9,843 nt of DNA from Patescibacteria group bacterium (GTDB lineage Bacteria > Patescibacteriota > Minisyncoccia > Phycocordibacterales > DATDWN01), in NCBI GenBank assembly GCA_030917185.1, contig JAUPVF010000039.1, positions 1 through 9,843 of the forward strand, in the 5' to 3' direction. A model generated the notes under the pieces. That model did not search any database and was not told the origin of the DNA. It saw only the letters and a program-made list of their open reading frames with translations. Shown here piece by piece: positions 1 through 7,757 of this stretch (its first letter is position 1; each line of letters starts with the position of its first letter). A program made the position numbers and the translations under genes.

Positions 1-389
1 GTTTTAGTAACCAACAACGAAGCCAGGGTTGTGAGCATATTACCCTTAGGATGATTACGCCACAAATACACCGGTATTCTTGCCAATTTCCAATACAAAC
101 CACCGAGCAATGCATACTCCTGGTTCATGTGTATAAATACAGCATCATATTGACCTCGGACCGTAAACAAATGCTGGAAAAAATGGACGATGTATTCCAG
201 TTTACTTGCGCCTTGTTCTTTCCCCAGTGAATAAACTGAAACATTGTCAGGAGGTGAATACTTCCCTTCTTCAAGACATATCACATGTATTGTCTTTGCT
301 TGTGTAGAAAGTTGATCAATCCATCTACAGAAAAATCCGAGTACTGAATCTTCTGAATTAATTTTTTGAGTGATTACTAAAAGTCTCAT
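1..389 (-). CDS. Glycosyltransferase, GT-B type, N-terminal part (cut by window edge)
   Basis: Translating the minus strand from the ATG at 389 gives an open frame of 129 codons that runs off the left edge, so only the N-terminal domain is visible. It begins MRLLVITQKI and continues with alternating hydrophobic strands and helices (IHVICLEEG, YDAVFIHMN, then a WRNHPKG stretch near the edge), as in the acceptor-binding half of GT4-like glycosyltransferases. The catalytic C-terminal half with the EX7E motif lies outside the window, so family and substrate stay open. The start is set by an ATGA overlap with the stop of the GtrA-like gene (386-389), a usual sign of translational coupling; no Shine-Dalgarno is seen before it. 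It is the sixth visible gene of the operon that begins at 6141. A GT-B glycosyltransferase is probable from sequence character and from its glycosyltransferase neighbours. Confidence 0.75.
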   Translation of the reverse strand, partial: MRLLVITQKINSEDSVLGFFCRWIDQLSTQAKTIHVICLEEGKYSPPDNVSVYSLGKEQGASKLEYIVHFFQHLFTVRGQYDAVFIHMNQEYALLGGLYWKLARIPVYLWRNHPKGNMLTTLASLLVTK

Positions 390-814
390 GGTTTTGGTTG
401 TAGGGGTTGTGTCAATGCCATCTGTGTACTATTGAAAACGTAGTTTCGAGACAAGAAAAATGTACAACATGCCGTCACTCCTCCCGCAACCAATTGACCG
501 AGAAAAACATAAAAATGAAAATGTTCAACGCAGATATACAAAATGACGGTATTGATGGCCAACCCAACAAGAGACGTTGCCAAATACTTACCTGCCTGCA
601 CATGAGCATCAACCATAGAACGATCCTGAAATGTCCAAAATTTTTGCAACACCAGACTAACCACAAATGAAATAAGGAAAGAGATAATAGATGCAAGCAA
701 ATAATACACATGGAATACATAATACAGGAGAGAAAGAATCGCGATATTAACAAAGGCACTGGTGCCCCCTGATATAACAAACCGTACGATAAGATGTTGG
801 GTAAAACGCTTCAT
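386..814 (-). CDS. GtrA-family membrane protein
   Basis: From the ATG at 814 the product has 142 residues, the usual size for the GtrA family (PF04138). It has four predicted membrane segments at about residues 10-32, 37-60, 79-97 and 102-122, and the family-like N-terminal pattern RFVISGGTSAFVNI. The loop QKFWTF after segment 2 and the SRNYVF stretch after segment 4 are also typical. Family members are linked to surface polysaccharide synthesis, where some are thought to translocate undecaprenyl- or polyprenyl-phosphate-linked sugars. The frame is open up to 877, but that would overlap the preceding glycosyltransferase by 50 bp and add a non-hydrophobic extension, so the internal start 13 bp after that gene is preferred. 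Only a weak TAGG lies upstream of it. The stop overlaps the next glycosyltransferase start (ATGA). Here it most likely supports lipid-linked sugar transfer for the surrounding glycosyltransferases; the substrate cannot be told. Confidence 0.9.
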   Translation of the reverse strand: MKRFTQHLIVRFVISGGTSAFVNIAILSLLYYVFHVYYLLASIISFLISFVVSLVLQKFWTFQDRSMVDAHVQAGKYLATSLVGLAINTVILYICVEHFHFYVFLGQLVAGGVTACCTFFLSRNYVFNSTQMALTQPLQPKP

Positions 815-827
815 ATATAATGGATAC

Positions 828-1985
828 CTATGTATACCGCTGGGAATATCGGATGATTGTATTACGCAACAACTCAATATATGTGGCTATATACATATTC
901 TTTGTTGTTCGTATACCTTTAATAGTATCTCGCATTCGGTTTTTGAACAACTCCCCTGTGTCAGGTGATGACAGCAGATCAACGATACGACGAGAAAAAC
1001 ACTCTGTGTCACCAACAGGGCACACAAAAGAATTATAACCATCAACACATATATCACGAGCAATGCCAACAGGGGTCGTAATAATTGGACACCCTAATGC
1101 CCCCGCTTCTACCAACGTCATCGCATATCCTTCATATAATGATGAATTAACAAACACATCAGCCCCACTATAATAACGAGAAAGGTCCTGTTGCCAACCC
1201 ACAAACATGACATTTTTTTGTATGTTGAATTCATGTGTCAGTAGTTTCAGTCGAGATATATCATCACCATCACCGACAATCACACACAGTGCATCTGGGA
1301 ATTTTTTTACAACAGAAACAAAAGCACGGAGTGGTGTTTCAATATCTTTTTCTTTTGTGACACGAGATACAAGTAATACATACTGCGAATATCCCGGAAA
1401 TATTTTTTTCAAATCTGTCTCAGATTTTATAGACACAAGATGATCAATATCAACAAAAATCGGTAACACATCTGGTACTACAATACGATTATGAAAATGT
1501 TCAATGAGAGAATCTTTAACTATAGTACTGACTACTCGTATCCCATCTGCACGAGGTAATACAAATGAAGCAATCACTCTGCGAATACGGTTAAGTAACA
1601 TGTAGCCAAAATACGGAACGTACATATCAGTGTGCAACTGTACTTGTAGTGGTAAGTCGTATCGCACAGCAAGCACTCTTCCAACTAAACCTGTTTCAAA
1701 CGGATCCTGTGTTGTTATGATTGAATCTGTTTTTGTGCATCCTGTTTTTTTAATTATCCGACAAGCAACCATATATGCGTCATATATGTACATCCATCGT
1801 GACAATGATTGTGTTGGGTACACATGCAAATTACCTTGATGTTTTTCCGTAACCGCGTGCTTTTTTTCTGAAAAAACAATAATATGCAACTCCCCTAAAG
1901 ACTCAGCATACTCAATCATTCGTTGCTGAGCAGCGCTACCATCAACACATACATTTCTATCTGTTCCAATTGAGATAACTTTCAT
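828..1985 (-). CDS. GT4-like glycosyltransferase
   Basis: A 385-residue GT-B enzyme, normal length for GT4. The N-terminal half holds the acceptor domain, including TTQDPFETGLVG near residues 91-102 and QLHTD near 116-120. The C-terminal nucleotide-sugar domain has SRVTKEKD (R208 and K213, the usual phosphate-binding pair), VGDGDD near 238, FVGWQ near 261, and the retaining-enzyme motif E285-x7-E293 in YEGYAMTLVEAGALG followed by TTPVG. It should transfer a sugar from a nucleotide donor to a lipid-linked or surface glycan acceptor on the cytoplasmic face; donor and acceptor are unknown. The start at 1985 lies 2 bp after the preceding glycosyltransferase. A GGAGGT at 2004-2009 is the only Shine-Dalgarno candidate, but at 18 bp it is farther away than usual. 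The family call is firm; specificity is not. Confidence 0.93.
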   Translation of the reverse strand: MKVISIGTDRNVCVDGSAAQQRMIEYAESLGELHIIVFSEKKHAVTEKHQGNLHVYPTQSLSRWMYIYDAYMVACRIIKKTGCTKTDSIITTQDPFETGLVGRVLAVRYDLPLQVQLHTDMYVPYFGYMLLNRIRRVIASFVLPRADGIRVVSTIVKDSLIEHFHNRIVVPDVLPIFVDIDHLVSIKSETDLKKIFPGYSQYVLLVSRVTKEKDIETPLRAFVSVVKKFPDALCVIVGDGDDISRLKLLTHEFNIQKNVMFVGWQQDLSRYYSGADVFVNSSLYEGYAMTLVEAGALGCPIITTPVGIARDICVDGYNSFVCPVGDTECFSRRIVDLLSSPDTGELFKNRMRDTIKGIRTTKNMYIATYIELLRNTIIRYSQRYT

Positions 1986-1987
1986 AT

Positions 1988-3001
1988 TTATATCTTATTA
2001 CATACCTCCATATATTCTTTGGCAATTTCATCCCAGTCGTGAACAAAAGTGAACTGTTTAATTTTCTGAACCTGATTTTTATAATTTTCTGGATCTAATA
2101 ACCACAGCACTTTGTTATACACATCAGATTGGTCTTGTGGATCCACAAATAGTGCAATATCTTTAATACGATCGTATAGCCCTGTCTCTCTCGTTACAAT
2201 AAATGGTTTTTGACAACGAATGGCTTCTAAAATCATATTGGGACTAATATCACTTATTGAAACTAAAATAACTGCATACGAGTGGCGCATTTTTTCAATA
2301 AAAACTTCATGTGTTCCACGTCCCTGATCAATATGTGCATGACAACTTGTAATTGAGGTACGGGAAAACACAGACTGAATCATTTGTAGATTTTTGTGTA
2401 CCAATGGACGGGTTGCAACAATAAAATTTTTCTGCACTGGTTCATATGGTTCAAGTCGTGGACCGTAATAATTCTCTACTATAAAATGCCTCTGGTGTTC
2501 CAGTTTGTATGGCTTCATAAAAATATCCCTTTGCCATTGTGTACTCCAAATAATCGCATCAACAGATGATAGTGTCCATCGAGTAAAAGTCAGAATTAAT
2601 TTCTCTTTGAAAGATAGTTTAGATAATGAAGTTGTATAAAAATCCCTCAATAAAACCATATCTTTTGTACGCTCTACATACGACTCCCACAAAAAATCTC
2701 CTCCTGTACGGATAACCACCCGAGTACCACAAATACGTGATGCAAGAACTGCAGGCAATGCAGCACTATACGTATCCAACACAAAAACCCTGTCTGCTCG
2801 AAATATCGGAATAAATACTGTCAAAAAATATGCAAGGTGCCGAAGCCCTGTTGGTAAATAATTAAAACGACTGAATACTTCTATATCTACATGATATCCA
2901 TCATTCCTCCAGACACGAGCCAGTTCGTGTGCATACTGGGCAGGTCCTCCAACCTCTGGAGGATAAATGCCCGTTGCAATGACGATACGTTTTGTATTCA
3001 T
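1988..3001 (-). CDS. Glycosyltransferase, GT-B fold, divergent GT4-like
   Basis: A 337-residue protein whose N-terminus, GIYPPEVGGPAQYAHELARV (residues 11-30), is the classic GT4 glycine-rich acceptor loop. The C-terminal domain keeps R198 and K203 in ATRPLVHKN, the usual donor-phosphate contacts. The region of the EX7E motif reads SISDISPNMILEAI: the second glutamate is E259, but the first position is D251 rather than E. The protein is also about 40 residues shorter than its two neighbours. It probably still transfers a sugar, but donor handling may differ. It starts at 3001, 2 bp after the stop of the preceding glycosyltransferase, with no clear Shine-Dalgarno, so coupled translation is likely. 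It belongs to the same operon as the flanking glycosyltransferases. The fold assignment is confident; full catalytic competence is less certain. Confidence 0.87.
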   Translation of the reverse strand: MNTKRIVIATGIYPPEVGGPAQYAHELARVWRNDGYHVDIEVFSRFNYLPTGLRHLAYFLTVFIPIFRADRVFVLDTYSAALPAVLASRICGTRVVIRTGGDFLWESYVERTKDMVLLRDFYTTSLSKLSFKEKLILTFTRWTLSSVDAIIWSTQWQRDIFMKPYKLEHQRHFIVENYYGPRLEPYEPVQKNFIVATRPLVHKNLQMIQSVFSRTSITSCHAHIDQGRGTHEVFIEKMRHSYAVILVSISDISPNMILEAIRCQKPFIVTRETGLYDRIKDIALFVDPQDQSDVYNKVLWLLDPENYKNQVQKIKQFTFVHDWDEIAKEYMEVCNKI

Positions 3002-3003
3002 GG

Positions 3004-4128
3004 TTATAATGTATTAAAAACTTGGTCGCGCATTTTTTGAGCAATATGGTCCCAACTATATTCAGAAACCACCCGTTCATACCCCCCCGCTACTATTTTT
3101 TTAACCAACTGATGATTATCAACAAGAGACATAATCGCCTCGGCAAGACTTTTTGGGTTATCTGGACAACAAAAGACACCCGTTTCCTGATCGTCAATAA
3201 AATCAACAATACCCCCAACTGGAGTTGCAACAACCGGTAATCCTGCCGCCATGGCCTCTATAAACGAGTTACCAAACCCCTCTGACCGACTTGGCCGTAC
3301 AAATATATCACAAATAGAAAAATAAATGGGAATATCCTCATGTGGTATAAACCCAACAAATTTAACTCGATCAATAACCCCAAGTTGTTCTGCTTGTTCT
3401 GATAGACGCTGACCTTCCTCCCCTTGGCCAATAATTACCAATGACAAAAAAGATGGTAGGATTGCTAATGCACTGATAATATCATCAACTGCATTTTTGC
3501 GAACCAATCGAGAAGTAGTCACAAGGTACACATCATTTTCTTGTTTAGACATACGTACACGCAAGACATTTTTTACTTCATCAGAAATATGTTGTGAAAA
3601 AAGAGGAACATCAACACCATTGGCAATAACCTCAATTGGTTTGTCATGTCCCATATCACGACCGAACGATGCTAAAAATTTTGAAATTGCCTGAACCTTA
3701 TCAGCACGCTTAAAAATCAACCGAAAGAGTGGGTAGATAAACCATACTTTTCGTTTGATATATTCAATCGGATCACCTTCCTGCAGAGTCAACAGAAAGG
3801 GCACATTCACATGTGTTATTTTGAAAAATAAATTTGCAAACCCAGCGTAGGCAGCCATGATAGACCACGTGAAATCAAACGGTGTATGAGTGTGCAATTT
3901 ACGTGCATATCTCCATGCAACAAATGGAAATAAATATTTTGGACATGATACACGATGAACATGAACCATCCCAATTTTTTCTTGTTGAGGAAGATTTGGG
4001 GACAATGCACAGGTAACCATATGCCATTCTATATCTGACACTCGATCTGTAATCTCTTTTACAGCAATCTCCGCACCACCCACATGTGGGTAATATGCAA
4101 TAGAAAAAATAAGGGCTCGTTTTGTCAT
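3004..4128 (-). CDS. GT4-like glycosyltransferase
   Basis: A 374-residue retaining GT4-type enzyme with all hallmarks. YYPHVGGAEIAVKE (12-25) is the N-terminal glycine loop. VIANGVDVPLF (167-177) is the interdomain segment. TTSRLVRKN carries R207 and K211. VIIGQGEEGQRL (231-242) is the nucleotide-binding strand and loop, FVGFIPHEDIP (257-267) follows, and E283-x7-E291 lies in SEGFGNSFIEAMAAGLPVV. Of the three complete glycosyltransferases here it is closest to the textbook family, likely cytoplasmic or peripheral to the membrane. The start at 4128 is 6 bp after the stop of the ATPase gene; a GAGGA at about 4141-4146 lies inside that gene's last codons at an 11-bp spacing, so translation is probably linked. 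Substrate unknown. Confidence 0.95.
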   Translation of the reverse strand: MTKRALIFSIAYYPHVGGAEIAVKEITDRVSDIEWHMVTCALSPNLPQQEKIGMVHVHRVSCPKYLFPFVAWRYARKLHTHTPFDFTWSIMAAYAGFANLFFKITHVNVPFLLTLQEGDPIEYIKRKVWFIYPLFRLIFKRADKVQAISKFLASFGRDMGHDKPIEVIANGVDVPLFSQHISDEVKNVLRVRMSKQENDVYLVTTSRLVRKNAVDDIISALAILPSFLSLVIIGQGEEGQRLSEQAEQLGVIDRVKFVGFIPHEDIPIYFSICDIFVRPSRSEGFGNSFIEAMAAGLPVVATPVGGIVDFIDDQETGVFCCPDNPKSLAEAIMSLVDNHQLVKKIVAGGYERVVSEYSWDHIAQKMRDQVFNTL

Positions 4129-4134
4129 AATGGG

Positions 4135-6141
4135 TTATTTCCTCTCTGATATATTTGCCTGTTTTTCGTCACGTATAAAATCTACCTTAGAATCATCCAT
4201 TTTCAAAATATCCCGTAACACATCCTCTGGGACTTCATGTATATTTTTTACAACTGGATCTTTTTTAATCTCTACTGGCTTATGCTCAGTTTTTGGTTCT
4301 CTTTGACTGTCTGTTGTCTCTTTTTTTGCTTCCGGTGATTTTTCCGCTAATGGGTTTGGTTTTGGTACCGATATTGAGCCCGTAGTCACTTCTGTTTTTT
4401 TGACAACATGAGCAAGCGCATCTTTCAGACTAGACAAGTTTTCCTTGCTTGGAATTTTCTTGGCATCTTGACTGTGGGGCAACCCTGCAAGTGACACTGG
4501 TGTCTGAGTTTTTGGTGTTATGGTTTGTGTTGCTGTGTTTAGTTTCTGTTCAATAATTGCTGTATTATCTACCGCTTGCTGTTCCTTCTGTCGTAATTCT
4601 TCGGCAACTTTTGCAAAAACTATTTTGTGAGCATCTGGTTTATTTTCAACAGGTAATGGTGGGCGTTTTTCATTCCTTTCTCTGTCACCATTCATCGCCC
4701 TGTCCCCACTGTCATTACGCCCACCATTTTGTTGTACTGGTGGTCTGTATTGCCCGTTTGTATTATTACCCCCTCCATTGTTCGGACGCCCCCCGCCATT
4801 AGACTGGCGCGCCATGTATTCATCTTTAGGTTCTGGCCGTGCTTCCTTTACTGTCCCCTCCATGTGCCAATTCTGAATCTCTTCTTCAACTTCTTGACGA
4901 GGACGAGCAAATTGTTTTCGAGAACTCTCAATAATCTCTTCAACAAACGTAATATCTGGCTTGGTAATAGGACCCATCGTGCGGGCAGAAAATGGCGCAG
5001 ATGACACACCATCAATCATCAATTTCAAATATACTTGAGCAAAACCGAGATTAACTAAATCTTCTGCGGTGAAAACAGGTGCAAATTCTTTTTCCAAAAC
5101 CTCGGCGTCAAACGCCCCCACACGAAATGTAACCATCGTACCAACGTTACCAAACACCGCATCCCTCACCTCCTCCTCCATTTGTTCAATATATTGGTGA
5201 GCGATATTGAGTGATAGTTTATATTTTCTGGCCTCAGACAAAATGTCTGCAAATGATTTGTTAGCAAATGATTGAAACTCATCCACGTATAAATAGAAAC
5301 TTGGCAGTTGTGCTAACTCAGCGTCATTTTTATCCGCGCGTGACATGGCAGCAAGGTAGATTTTGGTAATGAGCATGGAGCCAATGAGGTTAGCATTGCC
5401 TTCACCAACTCGCCCTTTAGATAAGTTGATGATAAGAATCTTTTTCTCATCCATAAACTTACGAATATCAAACGTTGATCGGGACTGACCAATAAGGTTT
5501 CGGACAAGTGGATTACTGGTAAATTGACCGACTTTGTTTTGGATTGCGGGTGTTGCTTCTGCAGCAAAACGTTCAGTGTATTTTCCAAATTCTTCCACCC
5601 AAAATGCTTTCACTGAAGGATCTTTCACATTATCAACAACTTTTTTCCGGTAGTCCTTGTCGGCAAGCATACGATTAACCCCAAGTAGTGTTGAGCCGGG
5701 GTATTCCAAAAGTGCAAGTAGTGTGTTGTTCAAAATGTATGCCATACGCGCAGACCACGCATCTACCCATATTTTTTCAAATGTAGACATGAGGCCGTTA
5801 ACTACCAAATGACGTTTGTCTGCACCAATATCCTCCATCACATTAAATGACACAGGATATTCCATATCAAATGGTGCAAAATACAACACATCTTTGATGC
5901 GTGACTCGGGAACATAACTTAACAATTTTTCAGCCGTCCCGCCGTGCGGGTCAATAAAAGCCATCCCTTCACCGTTTTGGATATCTTGAATAGCCATATT
6001 TTCCAACAATGTGGATTTTCCTACACCGGTTTTTCCAATGACGTAGGTGTGGCGGAGTCGGTCTTTCGGTTTAATACCAAAACGTATTTTTTTATTACGC
6101 GCATCAGTCTCAGCAAAATATGTAATACGATTAGGATCCAT
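4135..6141 (-). CDS. TraD/VirD4-type (HerA-FtsK superfamily) ATPase with disordered tail
   Basis: A 668-residue protein resembling CPR proteins annotated as type IV secretion DNA-binding or conjugative-transfer ATPases. Visible motifs are Walker A GKTGVGKST (36-44), FIDPHGG (62-68), SFNVMEDI (98-105), ATPAIQNKVGQF (196-207), NLSKGRVGEGN (239-249), Walker B FYLYVDEFQSF (282-292; D287, E288), and AHQYIEQM (314-321), where a sensor glutamine (Q316) is expected. The ATPase core ends near residue 390. The remaining ~270 residues are low complexity: a Gly/Asn-rich stretch (about 448-485), then Lys/Pro/Thr/Glu-rich sequence, and a short helix-like end (HEVPEDVLRDILKMDD, 635-650). No membrane segment is visible, unlike classic VirD4/TraD, so it would need a partner for membrane docking. 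An in-frame stop at 6151-6153 limits upstream starts. It heads the operon; motor activity on DNA is inferred from family only. Confidence 0.9.
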   Translation of the reverse strand: MDPNRITYFAETDARNKKIRFGIKPKDRLRHTYVIGKTGVGKSTLLENMAIQDIQNGEGMAFIDPHGGTAEKLLSYVPESRIKDVLYFAPFDMEYPVSFNVMEDIGADKRHLVVNGLMSTFEKIWVDAWSARMAYILNNTLLALLEYPGSTLLGVNRMLADKDYRKKVVDNVKDPSVKAFWVEEFGKYTERFAAEATPAIQNKVGQFTSNPLVRNLIGQSRSTFDIRKFMDEKKILIINLSKGRVGEGNANLIGSMLITKIYLAAMSRADKNDAELAQLPSFYLYVDEFQSFANKSFADILSEARKYKLSLNIAHQYIEQMEEEVRDAVFGNVGTMVTFRVGAFDAEVLEKEFAPVFTAEDLVNLGFAQVYLKLMIDGVSSAPFSARTMGPITKPDITFVEEIIESSRKQFARPRQEVEEEIQNWHMEGTVKEARPEPKDEYMARQSNGGGRPNNGGGNNTNGQYRPPVQQNGGRNDSGDRAMNGDRERNEKRPPLPVENKPDAHKIVFAKVAEELRQKEQQAVDNTAIIEQKLNTATQTITPKTQTPVSLAGLPHSQDAKKIPSKENLSSLKDALAHVVKKTEVTTGSISVPKPNPLAEKSPEAKKETTDSQREPKTEHKPVEIKKDPVVKNIHEVPEDVLRDILKMDDSKVDFIRDEKQANISERK

Positions 6142-6152
6142 AATTATCTGTT

Positions 6153-6158
6153 ATTATA
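6153..6158 (-). promoter_or_regulatory. Candidate -10 box for the ATPase/glycosyltransferase operon
   Basis: The minus strand reads TATAAT, a perfect -10 match, ending 11 bp before the ATPase start codon and lying just beyond the terminator-like hairpin of the preceding unit. At 16-18 bp spacing I find no good -35 hexamer. Transcription from it would begin about 5 bases before the ATG, leaving almost no leader and no room for a Shine-Dalgarno. Confidence 0.45.
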
Positions 6159-6194
6159 CAACATGATAACAAAATATGTAATGTAGATAAGGTA

Positions 6195-6216
6195 AAGGAC
6201 CGCCGCAGCAGTCCTT
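6195..6216 (-). terminator. Terminator-like hairpin after the hydrolase operon
   Basis: Minus-strand RNA folds as AAGGACUGC, loop UGCG, GCGGUCCUU: nine pairs including one G.U. On the plus strand the G.U becomes a C.A mismatch, so the structure favours minus-strand RNA. It starts 7 bp after the stop of the gene at 6224-6502. The tail (UUACCUUAUCU after the stem) is a poor U-tract, so termination may be partial and some readthrough into the ATPase operon is possible. Confidence 0.55.
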
Positions 6217-6223
6217 AAAAAAT

Positions 6224-6502
6224 TTAGTCGTCTTCATCAGCAAACACCTGAAACTCGATCATCTCCCCACCCGGTGGTTTTTTAAAAAACAGGGTTCCTT
6301 TGTAGTATTCATCCATGTGTGCTTGATAGAGTTGAAGGGCTTGGCGCACAACCTCGTTAGCATCAAATCCAGATTTTTTGCTAATAGCATCCAGCCTGGT
6401 TGCTCCATCACCCACAAGACAGAGCTCGACACTACCAACCACCACTCTAATCTTCTTAGGTTTGAACACATTCCTCAAACCCATATATAACCGTCTCAAC
6501 AT
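6224..6502 (-). CDS. Small protein with ribbon-helix-helix-like pattern
   Basis: A 92-residue protein from the ATG at 6502. That start is chosen because AGGAGG lies 8 bases upstream; the frame stays open to 6613 but that would run into the hydrolase gene. After a basic N-terminus (MLRRLYMGLRNVFKPKK), residues 25-67 resemble a ribbon-helix-helix unit: a strand (VELCLV), a first helix (TRLDAISKKSG), a turn (FDAN) and a second helix (EVVRQALQLYQAHMDEYYKG). The tail ends acidic (VFADEDD). Such proteins bind operators as dimers and often act as antitoxins, but no toxin gene sits beside it. The hydrolase stop lies 34 bp upstream and the hairpin follows. A regulator of its own operon is possible; a non-DNA-binding small protein remains plausible. 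The gene itself is well supported by its ribosome binding site. Confidence 0.75.
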   Translation of the reverse strand: MLRRLYMGLRNVFKPKKIRVVVGSVELCLVGDGATRLDAISKKSGFDANEVVRQALQLYQAHMDEYYKGTLFFKKPPGGEMIEFQVFADEDD

Positions 6503-6510
6503 TATGTGAA

Positions 6511-6516
6511 CCTCCT
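6511..6516 (-). promoter_or_regulatory. Strong Shine-Dalgarno deciding the start at 6502
   Basis: The minus strand reads AGGAGG followed by 8 bases and ATG. This is the best Shine-Dalgarno in the window and argues for the 92-residue product over the longer reading that begins at 6613 inside the hydrolase gene. Confidence 0.8.
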
Positions 6517-6536
6517 CAATAAAAGTTACATATATT

Positions 6537-7733
6537 TTACTGTGAGTCAAGTGCCCCTCGTGTATATTTATTTGATGCTGACCAAAGTATCCATGAGTCC
6601 AATCCAACATCATATGTTGCTTTTATCTGTGCTCGAACTTCTGCCGAACCGTAGGTTTGTTTTAATCCGAAATCCTGCAACCATGGTCGTAGTTTCAAAG
6701 GGGTTGTGCTTGCTGTCTTCGCCCGATTAACACCAGACTGCATAGCAAACTTCACAACCTCGTACGGATATGCCTCAGGATTTTTGTATCCTTGAAATGT
6801 CGGTGGATAATGTGATGGATACACCATCGGCATAATATAGTCAAAATATGGTAATGCATTTTCCAACAATTGCCCGATGCCCATATCATCCTGTGCAGTT
6901 GTTACCATACCAAACAAATCAGCAGAAATTTTCACTCCGTCCCCTGAGACTGTCCTTTGGGAAATTAATTTATCATGCAGATAAGAAAAGAAATTTTTCA
7001 TAACCTGAGTTTTTGGTGTGGTACTAGAATATGGGTAGGAAATATCTTGCATATTTCCATCAGACGGAAACCGTATGTAGTCAAAATTGATTTCATCAAA
7101 CCCGATGTCACGCGTTTGCTGTGCGAGCAATACAATATAATCCCAATACTCTTGTGAACCCGGGTCAATCCACGAAATCCCCTTGCGATCTTTCCACACC
7201 GCTGTTCCTGCTTTATTTTTAACTGCCAAATCTGGTCTGTATTTTACAAAATACGCATCTTGAAAAACGGCAATACGCGCTATCACGTAAATACCTTTTT
7301 TGTGTAATGATTCAACAAAATCACGCATGTCTTTCACTCGAACCTCTTCTGAACCATACGCACGCAACACAGGATCACTCACTGGGAAAACAATCTTGCC
7401 CGTATAGTCTTTCACATCTATCACAACAGTATTGAGTTCAGTGGTATCAATGAGATTAACAAGATTATTTCTCAAAGAAGGCGTAGACGCAGTCCAACTT
7501 GTTATATACAAACCCTTCACCTGCGCGGGAGTTTGTATATACGACGGAGTAAAAGATTCTACCGGTGCGGGAGTTGGTTTTACCGCGGTATCCACCGAAG
7601 CGAGACTTTTGTTTGGTATACCGAGTATGTAGTGACTTCTAAAAACTTTTGGAAATATAAAAAAAGCGAGTACACAACATAATAACCCTACGCATAACGC
7701 GAGTATAGATTTGTGTTGTGTAAAAAAATTCAT
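6537..7733 (-). CDS. Membrane-anchored putative glycoside hydrolase (DUF4015-like)
   Basis: A 398-residue protein with one N-terminal hydrophobic segment (about residues 9-29) that looks like an uncleaved signal anchor, then a short Pro/Thr/Ser-rich linker (about 50-70) and a TIM-barrel-like domain from residue 72 to the end. It matches the DUF4015 (PF13200) putative glycoside hydrolase pattern: VKGLYITSWTAS (72-83), VVIDVKDYTGKI (103-114), KGIYVIARIAVFQD (146-159), GISWIDPGSQEYWDY (185-199), GFDEINFDYIRFPSDG (211-226), KISADLFGMV (268-277), FDYIMPMVYPSHY (297-309) and LRPWLQDFG (348-356). The acidic residues of FDEINFD are candidates for catalysis. The domain should face outside the membrane and cleave a glycan not identifiable from sequence. 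It follows the two-TM gene by 24 bp, with no obvious Shine-Dalgarno. Family call confident; activity in this family is poorly characterised. Confidence 0.9.
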   Translation of the reverse strand: MNFFTQHKSILALCVGLLCCVLAFFIFPKVFRSHYILGIPNKSLASVDTAVKPTPAPVESFTPSYIQTPAQVKGLYITSWTASTPSLRNNLVNLIDTTELNTVVIDVKDYTGKIVFPVSDPVLRAYGSEEVRVKDMRDFVESLHKKGIYVIARIAVFQDAYFVKYRPDLAVKNKAGTAVWKDRKGISWIDPGSQEYWDYIVLLAQQTRDIGFDEINFDYIRFPSDGNMQDISYPYSSTTPKTQVMKNFFSYLHDKLISQRTVSGDGVKISADLFGMVTTAQDDMGIGQLLENALPYFDYIMPMVYPSHYPPTFQGYKNPEAYPYEVVKFAMQSGVNRAKTASTTPLKLRPWLQDFGLKQTYGSAEVRAQIKATYDVGLDSWILWSASNKYTRGALDSQ

Positions 7734-7757
7734 ACGGATAAATAAAAACTGGACGCA

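Noticed and set aside
815..877. Upstream start at 877 for the GtrA-like gene, giving 163 residues.
   Set aside because: It would overlap the preceding glycosyltransferase by 50 bp and add 21 residues atypical of the family. The ATG at 814 puts the first membrane segment where it is usually found.
6523..6550. Possible internal promoter TTGACT-N16-TAACTT before the gene at 6224-6502.
   Set aside because: The -10 matches consensus poorly and the site lies at the end of the hydrolase gene. Co-transcription from 8049-8076 explains expression without it.
6503..6613. Upstream start at 6613 for the small ribbon-helix-helix-like gene.
   Set aside because: It overlaps the end of the hydrolase gene by 77 bp, while AGGAGG stands 8 bases before the internal ATG at 6502.
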